DNA of 64,000 bases from DAOUBF01 sp034432795 (GTDB lineage Bacteria > Chloroflexota > Anaerolineae > DSLN01). Below are positions 38,273 through 46,473 of the stretch, in pieces; position 1 is the stretch's first letter; every line of letters begins with the position of its first letter. Under the pieces are notes generated by a model. That model saw only the letters and a program-made list of their open reading frames with translations, was not told where the DNA came from and ran no database searches. The stretch covers positions 1 through 64,000 of the forward strand of contig DAOUBF010000002.1 of the NCBI GenBank assembly GCA_034432795.1. The letters run 5' to 3'. The position numbers and the translations under genes are program-made.

Positions 38273-39103
38273 TTATCCTGATTGTAAACCCGTTTCTGGC
38301 CCTGTCAATAACCTGCCCAACGCGGCAATAACAGGGATCCCCATCGCAAAAGGCGCGATCACGTGCACAGCCTCCGGCGCGCCACCGGAGAGGAGGTTGG
38401 AGAGCATCATGGCAGCGTAGGCGATGACCGGCAGGGCCGCGACGCTTGCGGGCAGCGGGCCAGCAGGCTGGCCACTCCGGCGGCGTTCATACAGGCGGTA
38501 GAGCATATACACTGTGAAGGTCGTGAGCATCCAGCCGACATAATTCTGGACCGGGATGCCGAAGTATGGGCCGCCTTCCTCCCACACCCACGCCCGCACC
38601 GCCGGGCCGGACAGGATCGGGTCAATCACCAGGTCCCAGGCGGTCATGACCATCGCCGAGAGGAGGGCCAGCCAGACGACGCGCCCCAGGCTGCCGCGAC
38701 TGCCCACCGCTGGCCCGCCCGCGATCAGGTTGGCGATGACATAGCTGGGGTAGATCATCATGAACCAGGCGATGGGGATCAGCACCGGCACGTGGCCGAT
38801 TTTGACGCCCAGGACATCCGTGTAGTGATAGCGGCCATAGATCAGGCCCGTCTCCACGCCGACCTGCTCATAGGCCCAGGAGATACCCGCCGTGAGCGCG
38901 AAGAAGACCAGCGCATGGCGCCAGCCCAGGGCATAGGCAGCATGGCACAGGCTGAAGAGCATCAGGAAAATAGTCAGGACGTCCAGGCCACCGGGGAAGC
39001 TGGGCAGGCGCACGAGCGGCGCCAGGATAGGGCGCAGGACGCCTTCGTAAACGAAGATGGCGAGGAAGAGCGTGGCCAGTGCCAGCGGGAGGCGTCGTCT
39101 CAT
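38273..39103 (-). CDS. CruF-like carotenoid biosynthesis membrane protein (DUF422)
   Basis: A polytopic protein with about seven hydrophobic segments. Conserved DUF422/CruF features include ISWAYEQVGVETGLIYGRYHY, IPIAWFMMIYPSY, MTAWDLVIDPIL and GGPYFGIPVQNYVGW. CruF is a 1',2'-hydratase acting on gamma-carotene end groups, and DUF422 proteins also occur in C50 carotenoid pathways. I begin at ATG 39103 (MRRRLPLALA) because a TATAAT lies at 39122-39117, overlapping the earlier ATG at 39118. Together with the reductase-family gene this hints at pigment or isoprenoid metabolism. Confidence 0.85.
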   Translation of the reverse strand: MRRRLPLALATLFLAIFVYEGVLRPILAPLVRLPSFPGGLDVLTIFLMLFSLCHAAYALGWRHALVFFALTAGISWAYEQVGVETGLIYGRYHYTDVLGVKIGHVPVLIPIAWFMMIYPSYVIANLIAGGPAVGSRGSLGRVVWLALLSAMVMTAWDLVIDPILSGPAVRAWVWEEGGPYFGIPVQNYVGWMLTTFTVYMLYRLYERRRSGQPAGPLPASVAALPVIAYAAMMLSNLLSGGAPEAVHVIAPFAMGIPVIAALGRLLTGPETGLQSG

Positions 39104-39140
39104 CGTCGGTAGCGCCATTATACCCGATAATTTACCTGAT

Positions 39141-39743
39141 TTACCCACCGTGCGATTTCCAATAGGTGGTCCAACCATAGAACCGGACCATCGCCAACGG
39201 AGGGATTTGCAATATCACCAGTATCTCCCCCAGGATATCGCCAGCAGAGAAAAGGGCATTCATTAGTGAGAGGGTGAATAAGTATGTGATCCACCCTTCA
39301 CCAAGGAAGGGTGCTCCAAGCAGGGCAAACATACCAAGCGGAAGAAGTGATAAGGTGAGAAAGGGGATGATCCCTACGATGAGAAGGCGGGTGCGCGAGA
39401 TAGGGGCATCGTGATAAGCGTAAGCCACAAATTTACCGGGCCAGAATCCGATGATGGTTTTATCAGAAAGACCCAGATCTGGATAACCTATAGCATGAAG
39501 CAATTCATGGGCGAGGATCACAAAGGGAACAATAAGGATATTGGCCCAGGTCCAGCGAATGGGAAAGATGACATCCACACCAGCCCATAGCCACAAGATG
39601 ATCAATGCCAGCAGGACAACGGCGCCGATAAGGAGACCATAGAGAATCAAGGCTATGGGGGATGGCTCACGAAGCTTATGCCAACCTTCTGCTTCAGGGC
39701 GAAAATTTGGATCTGCCGGGATCGCCCCCCAGTGGAATCGCAT
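39141..39743 (-). CDS. DUF3267 membrane metalloprotease-like protein
   Basis: A 200-residue protein with an HELLHAIGYP zinc motif between membrane segments, the signature of DUF3267 proteins, which resemble site-2 proteases in topology. Four to five hydrophobic stretches are visible (about 30-52, 64-80, 118-140, 145-180). The second half of a zincin motif expected further on is not obvious. Function unknown. It lies 37 bases upstream of the CruF-like gene on the same strand. Confidence 0.75.
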   Translation of the reverse strand: MRFHWGAIPADPNFRPEAEGWHKLREPSPIALILYGLLIGAVVLLALIILWLWAGVDVIFPIRWTWANILIVPFVILAHELLHAIGYPDLGLSDKTIIGFWPGKFVAYAYHDAPISRTRLLIVGIIPFLTLSLLPLGMFALLGAPFLGEGWITYLFTLSLMNALFSAGDILGEILVILQIPPLAMVRFYGWTTYWKSHGG

Positions 39744-40167
39744 CTACTCCCCCCTTAGCAATGTTATAGTTTGGGAACGCATTGGTCAGCCAGAGGTTCG
39801 CGCCTCGGGAAGCCCGGCCGTCCTGGTAAATGAGATATGCACGAACCGCCCCAGAGGGAAACCCGCTAGCTTCTCAGGAATTAGGATATCTGAACAGCAG
39901 AATTCAGTCAAGGTGTGGGCGCTACGCGCTTTTCTGGCATTTCACCAGGCGAGCAACCTGGTGATAGAGCGCAGCGAACTGGCGGGCTTCGGGGACGCTT
40001 TGCTTCGCCTGCTATAGCGCACCCCCTCCCCCGAAGCTTCGGGGGAGGGAGTTGGGGGGTGAGGGGACAATCCCCCTCCCCCTGGACGGGGGAGGGACAG
40101 GGAGGGGGTGCCTCAAAGTGGAAATGCTCCTATAGAGGAGGGGCGGGTTGTGCCATTGCGCGTCCAG
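39744..40167. repeat. Intergenic region with G/C-tract repeat block
   Basis: No gene was recognised. From 40021 to 40110 it is a block of alternating CCCCTCCCCC and GGGGGAGGG tracts with the dyad CCCCCGAAGCTTCGGGGG, like blocks near 42680 and 50400. It ends at 40108-40130 with GTGCCTCAAAGTGGAAATGC, related to one end of the MITE-like element. The rest (39744-40020) shows no feature; its open frame lacks coding character. Confidence 0.5.
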
Positions 40168-40176
40168 TGCTATAGT
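40168..40176 (+). promoter_or_regulatory. Extended -10 promoter of egtD
   Basis: TGC-TATAGT ends nine bases before the egtD ATG, with a weak TTGTGC 17 bases upstream. The mRNA would have two or three leader bases. Confidence 0.5.
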
Positions 40177-40185
40177 TAGCCTGCT

Positions 40186-41169
40186 ATGTCTATCTTTTCC
40201 CCCATCAAGCCCGTAGGGCCGGCGTTGGACGCTGAACAACTCCGTCGCGAAGTGCTGCACGGGTTACACCGCCCCCAGAAGCAACTGCCCTGCAAACTGT
40301 TCTATGACGAGCGCGGCTCCCAACTGTTTGAGGCCATCTGCGAACTGGAGGAGTACTATCTGACCCGAACCGAGATCGCGATTATGCAGGCCCATATCAG
40401 CGAGGTCGCCGCCCTGCTGGGCCGGGGGTGCGTGCTGATTGAGTATGGGAGCGGGAGCAGCCAGAAGACGCGCATACTCCTGGATGCGCTTCAGGACCTG
40501 GTCGCCTATATTCCAGTGGACATCTCCGAAACATACCTGCAGCGCTCGGCTGCGAACCTGGCGGCAGCATATCCTGGCCTGGCGGTCCTGCCGGTCTGGG
40601 CAGACTACACCTACCCCTTTCCGCTTCCCCCACTCAACCGGCCCGAGGCGCGTAAGGTGGCCTATTTTCCAGGGTCAACCATCGGGAATTTTTATCCGGA
40701 TGAGGCCATCGCCTTTATACAACGCATCGCCCAAACCACCGGCCACAATGGCGCCCTCCTCATCGGCGTGGATCTGAAGAAAGACCCGGACGCGCTACAC
40801 CGCGCCTACAATGACCGCGCCGGCGTCACTGCAGCGTTTAACCTGAACATCCTGGCCCGCCTCAATCGCGAGTTCGGCGCCGATTTTCAACTTGACCAGT
40901 TCGCGCATTATGCCTTTTATAACGAGCTTGAAGGTCGGATTGAGATGCATTTGATCAGCCAGCAGGCGCAAACAGTGCATGTAGGGGAGCAGACCATCCC
41001 TTTCAAAGCAGGGGAGACGATTTTGACCGAGGTCTCCTATAAATATACGCTGGGGGAGTTTCAGCATCTGGCTGCCCAGGCCGGGTTCGGCGTGGGCAGG
41101 GCCTGGACAGATGCAGGCTGCCAGTTCAGCGTTCAATACTTGATCGCTGGGGAGAAGGAACGCACATGA
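40186..41169 (+). CDS. egtD: L-histidine N-alpha-methyltransferase EgtD
   Basis: EgtD trimethylates histidine to hercynine, the first step of ergothioneine synthesis. The 327-residue protein has the family start QLPCKLFYDERGSQLFEAIC, the SAM loop LIEYGSGSSQKTRILLDAL, and YFPGSTIGNFYPDEA. The end TEVSYKYTLGEF is typical of the substrate domain. The stop overlaps the egtB start (ATGA), so the two enzymes are made together. Confidence 0.95.
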   Translation: MSIFSPIKPVGPALDAEQLRREVLHGLHRPQKQLPCKLFYDERGSQLFEAICELEEYYLTRTEIAIMQAHISEVAALLGRGCVLIEYGSGSSQKTRILLDALQDLVAYIPVDISETYLQRSAANLAAAYPGLAVLPVWADYTYPFPLPPLNRPEARKVAYFPGSTIGNFYPDEAIAFIQRIAQTTGHNGALLIGVDLKKDPDALHRAYNDRAGVTAAFNLNILARLNREFGADFQLDQFAHYAFYNELEGRIEMHLISQQAQTVHVGEQTIPFKAGETILTEVSYKYTLGEFQHLAAQAGFGVGRAWTDAGCQFSVQYLIAGEKERT

Positions 41170-42500
41170 ACCTGAGGATTCCAGAAGACTTAACCAGGGC
41201 AGGGAGGGAACTGGCCGGGCAACTATGCGATGCCCGCACGCGGGAGTTGGAGCTTTTCGCGGATTTGAACGATGCGCAACTCCTCGGCCCGCGCCTGCGC
41301 ATCATTGAGCCACCCATTTGGGAGATCGGCCACGTGGGCTGGTTCCAGGAACGCTGGATCCTGCGTCGCCTGGACAACGCGGCCCCGCTCCGAGAAGACG
41401 CCGATGCCCTTTACGATTCATTCAACATCCCTAACACCCGGCGTTGGGACCTGCCCTTCCCCTCCCGCCAGGAGACCCTGGCGTATATTCAGGCCGTCCT
41501 GGAGCGGTCCCTGCGCCGGTTACAGGCCAGAGAACCTACCGAAGAAGAGATTTACTTCTACCGCCTGGCGACCTACCACGAGGACATGCACACAGAGACG
41601 CTCCATCACATCCGGCAGACGCTGGGCTACGCCTGCCCCAATCTCCCCAGTGCTCAGGCTCTCAGGCTTCCCTTCCCTATTGAGCCGGATTTTGAGCCGC
41701 ACGATGTGAGCATCCCTGGCGGGACCTACTGCCTGGGGGCCACGCCGGACATTCCCTTTGTGTTTGATAATGAGAAATGGGCGTACCCGGTCCAGGTGCG
41801 CCCCTTCCGCATCTCGGCCACGCCGGTCACGAACGCCGAGTTCCAGGCCTTTGTCGCGGCGGGCGGGTATCACGACCGCAGCCTGTGGAGCGATGAGGGC
41901 TGGGCCTGGCGCGCGTCCGCCCGCGCCGAGCACCCTGTGTACTGGCAACGACAGGCGGATGGGACATGGCTGTGGCGGCGTTGGGACAGGCTGGCGCCTC
42001 TAGAGCCATACCATCCGATCATCCATGTCAACTGGTACGAGGCAAATGCGTATTGCGCCTGGGCAGGCCGGCGCCTGCCCACCGAGGCCGAATGGGAGTT
42101 GGCGGCGAGCGCTGAGCCAACGCCAGATGGCCGGGGCTTCACGGCGGCCAAGCGCCGCTACCCCTGGGGCGACGCACCGCCCTCTCCCGAAAAGGCCAAC
42201 CTGGATTCCCGCGCCCTGGGCTGTGTGGACGTGCGCGCCCTGCCCGCGGGCGATAGCGCCTTCGGCTGCCGCCAGATGATCGGCAACGTGTGGGAATGGA
42301 CGGCGGACACCTTCGCCCCCTATCCGGGGTTTGTCCTGGACCCCTATGCGGAGTACTCGGCGCCCTCTTTTGGGCAACAGAAGGTCCTGCGTGGGGGCTG
42401 TTGGGCCACCCGCTCGCGCCTGATCCGCAACACCTTCCGGAACTTCTATACGCCCGACCGGAACAACATCTTCGCCAGCTTCCGCACCTGCGCCCTATAG
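41166..42500 (+). CDS. egtB: Ergothioneine sulfoxide synthase EgtB
   Basis: EgtB is a non-haem iron enzyme joining a thiol and oxygen to hercynine. The 444-residue protein has an N-terminal DinB-like domain with the iron motif HEDMHTE (HX3HXE) plus the His of WEIGHVGWF, and a C-terminal formylglycine-generating-type domain (VSIPGGTYCLGAT, TPVTNAEFQAFV, RLPTEAEWE, GNVWEWTADTF, RGGCWATR). Whether it uses cysteine or gamma-glutamylcysteine cannot be told. The later C-S lyase (EgtE) is not adjacent. Confidence 0.93.
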   Translation: MNLRIPEDLTRAGRELAGQLCDARTRELELFADLNDAQLLGPRLRIIEPPIWEIGHVGWFQERWILRRLDNAAPLREDADALYDSFNIPNTRRWDLPFPSRQETLAYIQAVLERSLRRLQAREPTEEEIYFYRLATYHEDMHTETLHHIRQTLGYACPNLPSAQALRLPFPIEPDFEPHDVSIPGGTYCLGATPDIPFVFDNEKWAYPVQVRPFRISATPVTNAEFQAFVAAGGYHDRSLWSDEGWAWRASARAEHPVYWQRQADGTWLWRRWDRLAPLEPYHPIIHVNWYEANAYCAWAGRRLPTEAEWELAASAEPTPDGRGFTAAKRRYPWGDAPPSPEKANLDSRALGCVDVRALPAGDSAFGCRQMIGNVWEWTADTFAPYPGFVLDPYAEYSAPSFGQQKVLRGGCWATRSRLIRNTFRNFYTPDRNNIFASFRTCAL

Positions 42501-42568
42501 CAGCCTTGCGATTCAAATCGCGCCTGATGGGCCATTGGCAGGTCGTCCGCCCGCATGGACGCAGCCCC

Positions 42569-42601
42569 AGAAACCCGGTTTCTCGCAGAAACCGGGTTTC
42601 T
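42569..42601. repeat. 15-bp inverted repeat AGAAACCCGGTTTCT
   Basis: Perfect arms of 15 bases around CGC, 69 bases after the egtB stop. No T-run follows. The arm is itself nearly symmetrical, the form of a mobile palindromic repeat; it could also end the egt transcript. Confidence 0.65.
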
Positions 42602-42807
42602 CTAAGGTCACCAGCTTCCAGTCGCCAGTTCCAAGGAGTGTATATCAGATTTGGGGCAGATGACCCGATTGGTTACCCCCACCCTAGCCCTCCCCCGCCA
42701 GGGGGGAGGGGGGTGAGTTTCCTCCCCCCGGATGGGGGAGGGGCAGGGAGGGGGTGACGGCTGACAGGTGCCCCAAAATTGAGATGCACCTAGTTCCAGG
42801 CAGCGGA
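42602..42807. repeat. MITE-like element upstream of the riboflavin operon
   Basis: A roughly 150-base element (about 42637-42791) with imperfect inverted ends, GGAGTGTATATCAGATTTGG on the left and CCCCAAAATTGAGATGCACC on the right, and a core of G/C tracts (CCCTCCCCC, GGGGGGAGG). No gene is present. It ends 17 bases before the -35 of the riboflavin promoter. Confidence 0.5.
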
Positions 42808-42837
42808 TTGACATGGCCGCTCCCTCTATGCTATAAT
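42808..42837 (+). promoter_or_regulatory. Promoter of the riboflavin transporter operon
   Basis: Perfect TTGACA (42808-42813), 18-base spacer and perfect extended -10 TGC-TATAAT (TATAAT 42832-42837). Transcription should start near 42844, just ahead of the FMN riboswitch. Confidence 0.85.
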
Positions 42838-42857
42838 GAAACCAAACTGAATAGTAG

Positions 42858-42985
42858 AACCTTCGGGGCAGGGTGAGGGGTCAGTGACCCCAATTCCCGA
42901 TCGGTGGTATAGCCCACGAGCCATCCCTGGCACGATCCGGTGAAACTCCGGGGCCGACGGTATAGTCCGGATGAAAGAAGGTTAG
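42858..42985 (+). promoter_or_regulatory. FMN riboswitch (RFN element)
   Basis: The conserved RFN blocks occur in order: CTTCGGGGCAGGGTGA, CCCGATCGGTGGT, AGCCCACGAGCC, GATCCGGTGAAACTCC, GGGGCCGACGGTATAGTCC and GGATGAAAGAAGG, with P1 formed by CCTTC and GAAGG. It binds FMN and, when bound, allows the terminator at 43109 to form, switching off the transporter when flavin is plentiful. Confidence 0.95.
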
Positions 42986-43108
42986 GTAGAGCCTACAGGC
43001 GCGATCTGGTCGCGTGTCTGGGCTATCTCTGTGTACCCCGAAGGCCCTCTGTGTCTTCGGGGTTCGTGTTCCTGGGCACATCTGTTGTGCCTGCTTGTGT
43101 TTACCCTG

Positions 43109-43140
43109 GCCCCGAAAGGACTCCTTTCGGGGCTTTTCGT
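43109..43140 (+). terminator. Riboswitch-controlled terminator
   Basis: An 11-bp stem GCCCCGAAAGG / CCTTTCGGGGC (43109-43119, 43123-43133) with a three-base loop and TTTTCGTT, 17 bases before the permease ATG. Upstream CCCCGAAGG (about 43037-43045) and CTTCGGGG can compete with its arms and may form the antiterminator. Confidence 0.85.
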
Positions 43141-43157
43141 TACAGGGTGGGTGTGCT

Positions 43158-43994
43158 ATGGGCTGGACGCAAACCGCGCGCTTGGAAAAAGCGCACAAGC
43201 CGAAGCCGGCGCCAGCCGTGAGGCGGCGCGGCGACCGCTGGGCGCGTCTTGCGCTGGCAGGGATCAGCCTGCTCGTCTTCCTCGGCGTGTGGGAGTTGGT
43301 CATCCGCCTGGGGAACTACCCGGCCTTTATCCTCCCCTCCCCCAGTCAGGTCCTGACCCGCGCCATGACGCTGATCCAGGATGGCACGTTATGGCGGCAT
43401 ACGCGGGCCACCCTGATTGAGGTCCTGGTTGGTCTGGCGTTGGGACTGATCGTAGCCAGCGTGCTTGGCTATGTCCTGGCCAAATCGCGCCTGGCCGAGC
43501 GCCTGCTCTCGCCTTACATCGTCGCCTCGCAGGCTATCCCCGTAGTCGCGCTGGCCCCCCTCCTGGTGATCTGGTTTGGGCCGGGGATGACCACCAAGAT
43601 TTTGGTTGCCGCACTGATCGTCTTCTTCCCGGTGCTGATCAATGTGATGGTCGGTGTGCGTTCGGTGGAGCCAGACCTGCGCGATCTGATGCGCTCGCTG
43701 GAGGCCACGCGCTGGCAGACCTTCACCAAGTTGGAGGTCCCGGCGGCGCTGCCCGTGCTCCTGGGCGGCGTCAAGATCGGCGCAACCCTGTCGGTCATCG
43801 GCGCGGTCGTGGGCGAGTTCCTGGGCACCAGCGAGGGCCTGGGCTACCTGATCAACGAGGGGCGTGGGCTATACGACACGCCCAAGATGTTTGTCGGCCT
43901 GTTTGGGCTGGTCACACTCGCGCTCATCCTGTACAGCACAGCCTCCTGGCTGGAGCGGCGGGCGCTGCGCTGGCGCGAGATAGAGGGCGCGTAA
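43158..43994 (+). CDS. ribX: Riboflavin ABC transporter permease (RibX-like)
   Basis: A 278-residue SsuC/TauC-type permease starting at ATG 43158. About six membrane segments and the coupling motif EATRWQTFTKLEVPAALPVLLGGVKIGATL are visible. On sequence alone it could carry sulfonates or pyrimidine precursors; the FMN riboswitch directly upstream makes flavin the likely cargo, as proposed for RibXY of Chloroflexus. It is followed by the binding protein and ATPase genes. The gene name rests on this context. Confidence 0.85.
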   Translation: MGWTQTARLEKAHKPKPAPAVRRRGDRWARLALAGISLLVFLGVWELVIRLGNYPAFILPSPSQVLTRAMTLIQDGTLWRHTRATLIEVLVGLALGLIVASVLGYVLAKSRLAERLLSPYIVASQAIPVVALAPLLVIWFGPGMTTKILVAALIVFFPVLINVMVGVRSVEPDLRDLMRSLEATRWQTFTKLEVPAALPVLLGGVKIGATLSVIGAVVGEFLGTSEGLGYLINEGRGLYDTPKMFVGLFGLVTLALILYSTASWLERRALRWREIEGA

Positions 43995-44033
43995 TTCATA
44001 AACACCACATATACAAGTAAGTAAAGGAGCCTG

Positions 44034-45053
44034 ATGCGCACATTCAAGCTATTGCTCGTCATCATTGCGGTTGTCTTAAGCGGCTGTGGGCCAGCGGCGA
44101 CGCCTGCCTCCCCCACGCCCTTGCCCCCTTCATCGTCACCGGCGGCCCTGACCAAGATCCGCCTGCCGATGGGCTACATCGCCAATGTGCAATACGCCCC
44201 CTTCTACGTCGCCGTTGAAAAGGGCTATTACGCTCAGGAGGGGATTGAGATTGAGTTTGATTACAGCTTTGAGACCGACGGCGTTAAGCTGGTGGGCGCG
44301 GGCGAACTGCCCTTCGCCGTTGTTAGCGGCGAGCAGGTGGTGCTGGCCCGCAGCCAGGGGTTGCCGGTCGTCTATGTGATGCAGTGGTTCCATAAATTTC
44401 CCATTGCTGTCATCGGCTGCGGCGATACCGTCCTCAACTCGCCAGAGGACCTGGTCGGCAAGACCGTTGGCCTACCGGGGTTCTTCGGCGCCAGCTTCGT
44501 CGGCTGGCGCGGCCTGCTGTACAAGGCCGGCATTGATCCCGCCCGCCTCACCGAGCAAGACATTGGCTTCAACCAGGTGGCGGTGTGCTCACAGAAGCGC
44601 GCCCAGGTGGTCGTCGGTTACGCCAACAATGAACCCATCCAGCTCCGCAACGCCGGCCTTCAGCCCAGCGTTTTGCTCGTCTCCGATTATGTCAATATGG
44701 TCGCCAACGGCCTGATGACGAACGAGAAAACCATTCAGGAACAGCCCCAACTGGTGCAGGGGATGGTGCGGGCCACGCTGCGCGGGCTGAGGGACACCAT
44801 TGAGAAGCCCGATGAAGCCTTTGAGATCGCCAAGAAGTTCGTCCCCGGCCTGGGCCATGAGAACGTGCAGGTGCAGCGCCAGGTCCTGGACGAATCCATC
44901 AAGATGTGGCGGTCGGACAAACTGGGGGTGTCCGACCCGACGGCCTGGGAGACGACAGCGGACGTGCTGATGCAGATGGGCCAGATCACGACCAGGCCCG
45001 ATGTGAACAAGCTGTTCACGAACGCTTTTGTGGAGAATGCCGGCGTTGACTGA
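44034..45053 (+). CDS. ribY: Riboflavin-binding lipoprotein (RibY-like, NMT1/THI5 fold)
   Basis: A 339-residue lipoprotein with lipobox VLSGC at residue 19-23, a Pro/Thr/Ser linker, and the NMT1/THI5-type periplasmic-binding fold: MGYIANVQYAPFYVAVEKGYY, AGELPFAVVSGEQVVLA, GLPGFFGASFVGWRGLL. Proteins of this fold bind thiamine precursors, sulfonates or riboflavin. The riboswitch indicates riboflavin. Expected to be anchored outside the membrane. Confidence 0.87.
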   Translation: MRTFKLLLVIIAVVLSGCGPAATPASPTPLPPSSSPAALTKIRLPMGYIANVQYAPFYVAVEKGYYAQEGIEIEFDYSFETDGVKLVGAGELPFAVVSGEQVVLARSQGLPVVYVMQWFHKFPIAVIGCGDTVLNSPEDLVGKTVGLPGFFGASFVGWRGLLYKAGIDPARLTEQDIGFNQVAVCSQKRAQVVVGYANNEPIQLRNAGLQPSVLLVSDYVNMVANGLMTNEKTIQEQPQLVQGMVRATLRGLRDTIEKPDEAFEIAKKFVPGLGHENVQVQRQVLDESIKMWRSDKLGVSDPTAWETTADVLMQMGQITTRPDVNKLFTNAFVENAGVD

Positions 45054-45822
45054 TCCTTCCCCCGCCCCCCGGCCCGTCCTCGTCGCCGAGGGCATTGGCC
45101 TGGTCTATCCTAACCACGACGGCGGGCTGGAGGCCTTGCGCGATGTCACCTTCACCGTTGCGCCGCAGGAGTTCGTCTGCCTGGTCGGGCCATCGGGCGC
45201 GGGCAAGTCGTCGTTGTTGCACATCCTGGCCGGGCTGGAGCGGCCCACGACCGGGCGGGTGCTCCTGGAGGGCCGGCCTCTGACTGCGCCCCAGCGTCGC
45301 ATTGGCTTTGTGTTTCAGAAGGCCAACCTGATGCCCTGGCGCACCGTGCTGGAGAACGTCATGCTGCCGCTGGAACTGGCCGGTGTGCCCGAACACGAGC
45401 GACGGGCCAGGGCGCTGGAGTTGATCGCGCTCGTCGGGTTGAGCGGCTTTGAAAACGCCTATCCGGGAAGCCTCTCCGGGGGCATGGAGCAGCGCGCGGC
45501 GATTGCCAGGGCCTTGGTCCACGACCCGCCTATCCTGCTCCTGGACGAACCGTTTGGCTCGCTGGATGCGCTCACCCGCGAATATATGGCACTGGAGCTG
45601 CTGCGCATCTGGGAGGCGCGGCGCAAGACCGTTATCATGGTCACGCACAGCATCCCGGAGGCGCTCTTCCTGGCCGATCGCGTGCTGGTACTCAGCCCAC
45701 GCCCCGGCCACATCGCCGCCCACATCCCCATCCCCCTGCCGCGCCCGCGCACGCTGGACATGCTCTATGACGAGCGCTTCGGCGAGCTTTCGGCACGGGT
45801 GCGGGAAGCGATCAGCCTGTAA
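45037..45822 (+). CDS. ABC transporter ATPase of the riboflavin system
   Basis: A 261-residue SsuB/TauB-like ATPase with all motifs intact: Walker A GPSGAGKSS, Q-loop FVFQKANLMPW, signature LSGGMEQRAAIARAL, Walker B ILLLDEPFGSLDA and switch VTHSIPEA. I use ATG 45037, which overlaps the binding-protein gene by 17 bases; a TTG at 45046 has better spacing to GGAG and is possible. RibXY systems often lack a dedicated ATPase next door, so its presence here is informative. Confidence 0.88.
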   Translation: MPALTDPSPAPRPVLVAEGIGLVYPNHDGGLEALRDVTFTVAPQEFVCLVGPSGAGKSSLLHILAGLERPTTGRVLLEGRPLTAPQRRIGFVFQKANLMPWRTVLENVMLPLELAGVPEHERRARALELIALVGLSGFENAYPGSLSGGMEQRAAIARALVHDPPILLLDEPFGSLDALTREYMALELLRIWEARRKTVIMVTHSIPEALFLADRVLVLSPRPGHIAAHIPIPLPRPRTLDMLYDERFGELSARVREAISL

Positions 45823-45834
45823 GAGGACATCCAA

Positions 45835-45867
45835 AGACCTTGCGGGTTTCCAAGACCCGCAAGGTCT
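45835..45867. repeat. 13-bp inverted repeat AGACCTTGCGGGT
   Basis: Perfect arms AGACCTTGCGGGT and ACCCGCAAGGTCT around a seven-base loop, 12 bases after the ATPase stop. It may end the transcript, though no T-run follows, or be a mobile palindrome. Confidence 0.6.
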
Positions 45868-45974
45868 GCCCCCCATAACTTTCCCCCTTATCGCGTGTTT
45901 TTTAACATTAAGGGAGATTATGCCCGGCGAGCGGCTCCGTATAAGGAGGCTCTGCACAAGGAGGAGGTGAACAC

Positions 45975-46409
45975 ATGGGCAAGCCGTTATTGCAATGGGG
46001 CGGGTATTTTGCGCTTATTCAGGGCGCCCTGGCGCTGGTACTGGGTTTGCTGACCTATATTGAGCCTGGCCTGATGCGCTGGGCCTGGCCTTCGCAGCCC
46101 GAACTGGTGGAGCGCTACAGTGCGGTGGTTCGCGTCATCGGCGCTGTGGCGATTGCTGCCGGGCTGGCCGGGCTGGCGGTCTGGCGCACCAAAGATTGGG
46201 AGAAGAGCAGGCTGGTCGCCCTCTTCTTCATCGTCTTCTATCTCCTGGCCGGTATTGCCCTGATCCTCACGCAGGCTTTAGGGGCAGCGCAATTTACCCC
46301 CGCCCAGACCCCCACGATCTGGCTCTATGGGGTGCTCAGCTTGCTGTTAGGCATCGGCTGGCTGTACCTCTGGCGGGCGGAGGAGGGCGGCTTCCGCCTG
46401 AGCCTGTGA
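45975..46409 (+). CDS. Small four-helix membrane protein
   Basis: A 144-residue protein behind a strong AGGAGGTGA ribosome site. Four hydrophobic segments lie near residues 8-27, 50-70, 80-100 and 113-132; the loops are short and the C-terminus is charged. I do not recognise the family, though similar small proteins are annotated only by membrane topology. It lies between the riboflavin operon and the converging ligase gene, apparently on its own. Confidence 0.7.
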   Translation: MGKPLLQWGGYFALIQGALALVLGLLTYIEPGLMRWAWPSQPELVERYSAVVRVIGAVAIAAGLAGLAVWRTKDWEKSRLVALFFIVFYLLAGIALILTQALGAAQFTPAQTPTIWLYGVLSLLLGIGWLYLWRAEEGGFRLSL

Positions 46410-46473
46410 ACAAGAGCTATCAGCGGTCAGCTTTATAGACGACGGACAACTGCAAAGCCGAGCGCTATACAAA

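Noticed and set aside
40021..40110. CRISPR-like or tandem repeat array
   Set aside because: G/C-tract block without regular repeat-spacer structure.
42861..43140. Small protein encoded in the riboflavin leader
   Set aside because: The open frames there overlap riboswitch and terminator and lack coding character.
43158..45822. Thiamine-precursor or sulfonate transporter
   Set aside because: Similarity allows it, but the upstream element is clearly an FMN riboswitch, not a TPP riboswitch.
45016..45957. 313-codon open frame antisense to the riboflavin ATPase
   Set aside because: Antisense shadow with His/Gln/Arg-rich nonsense composition.
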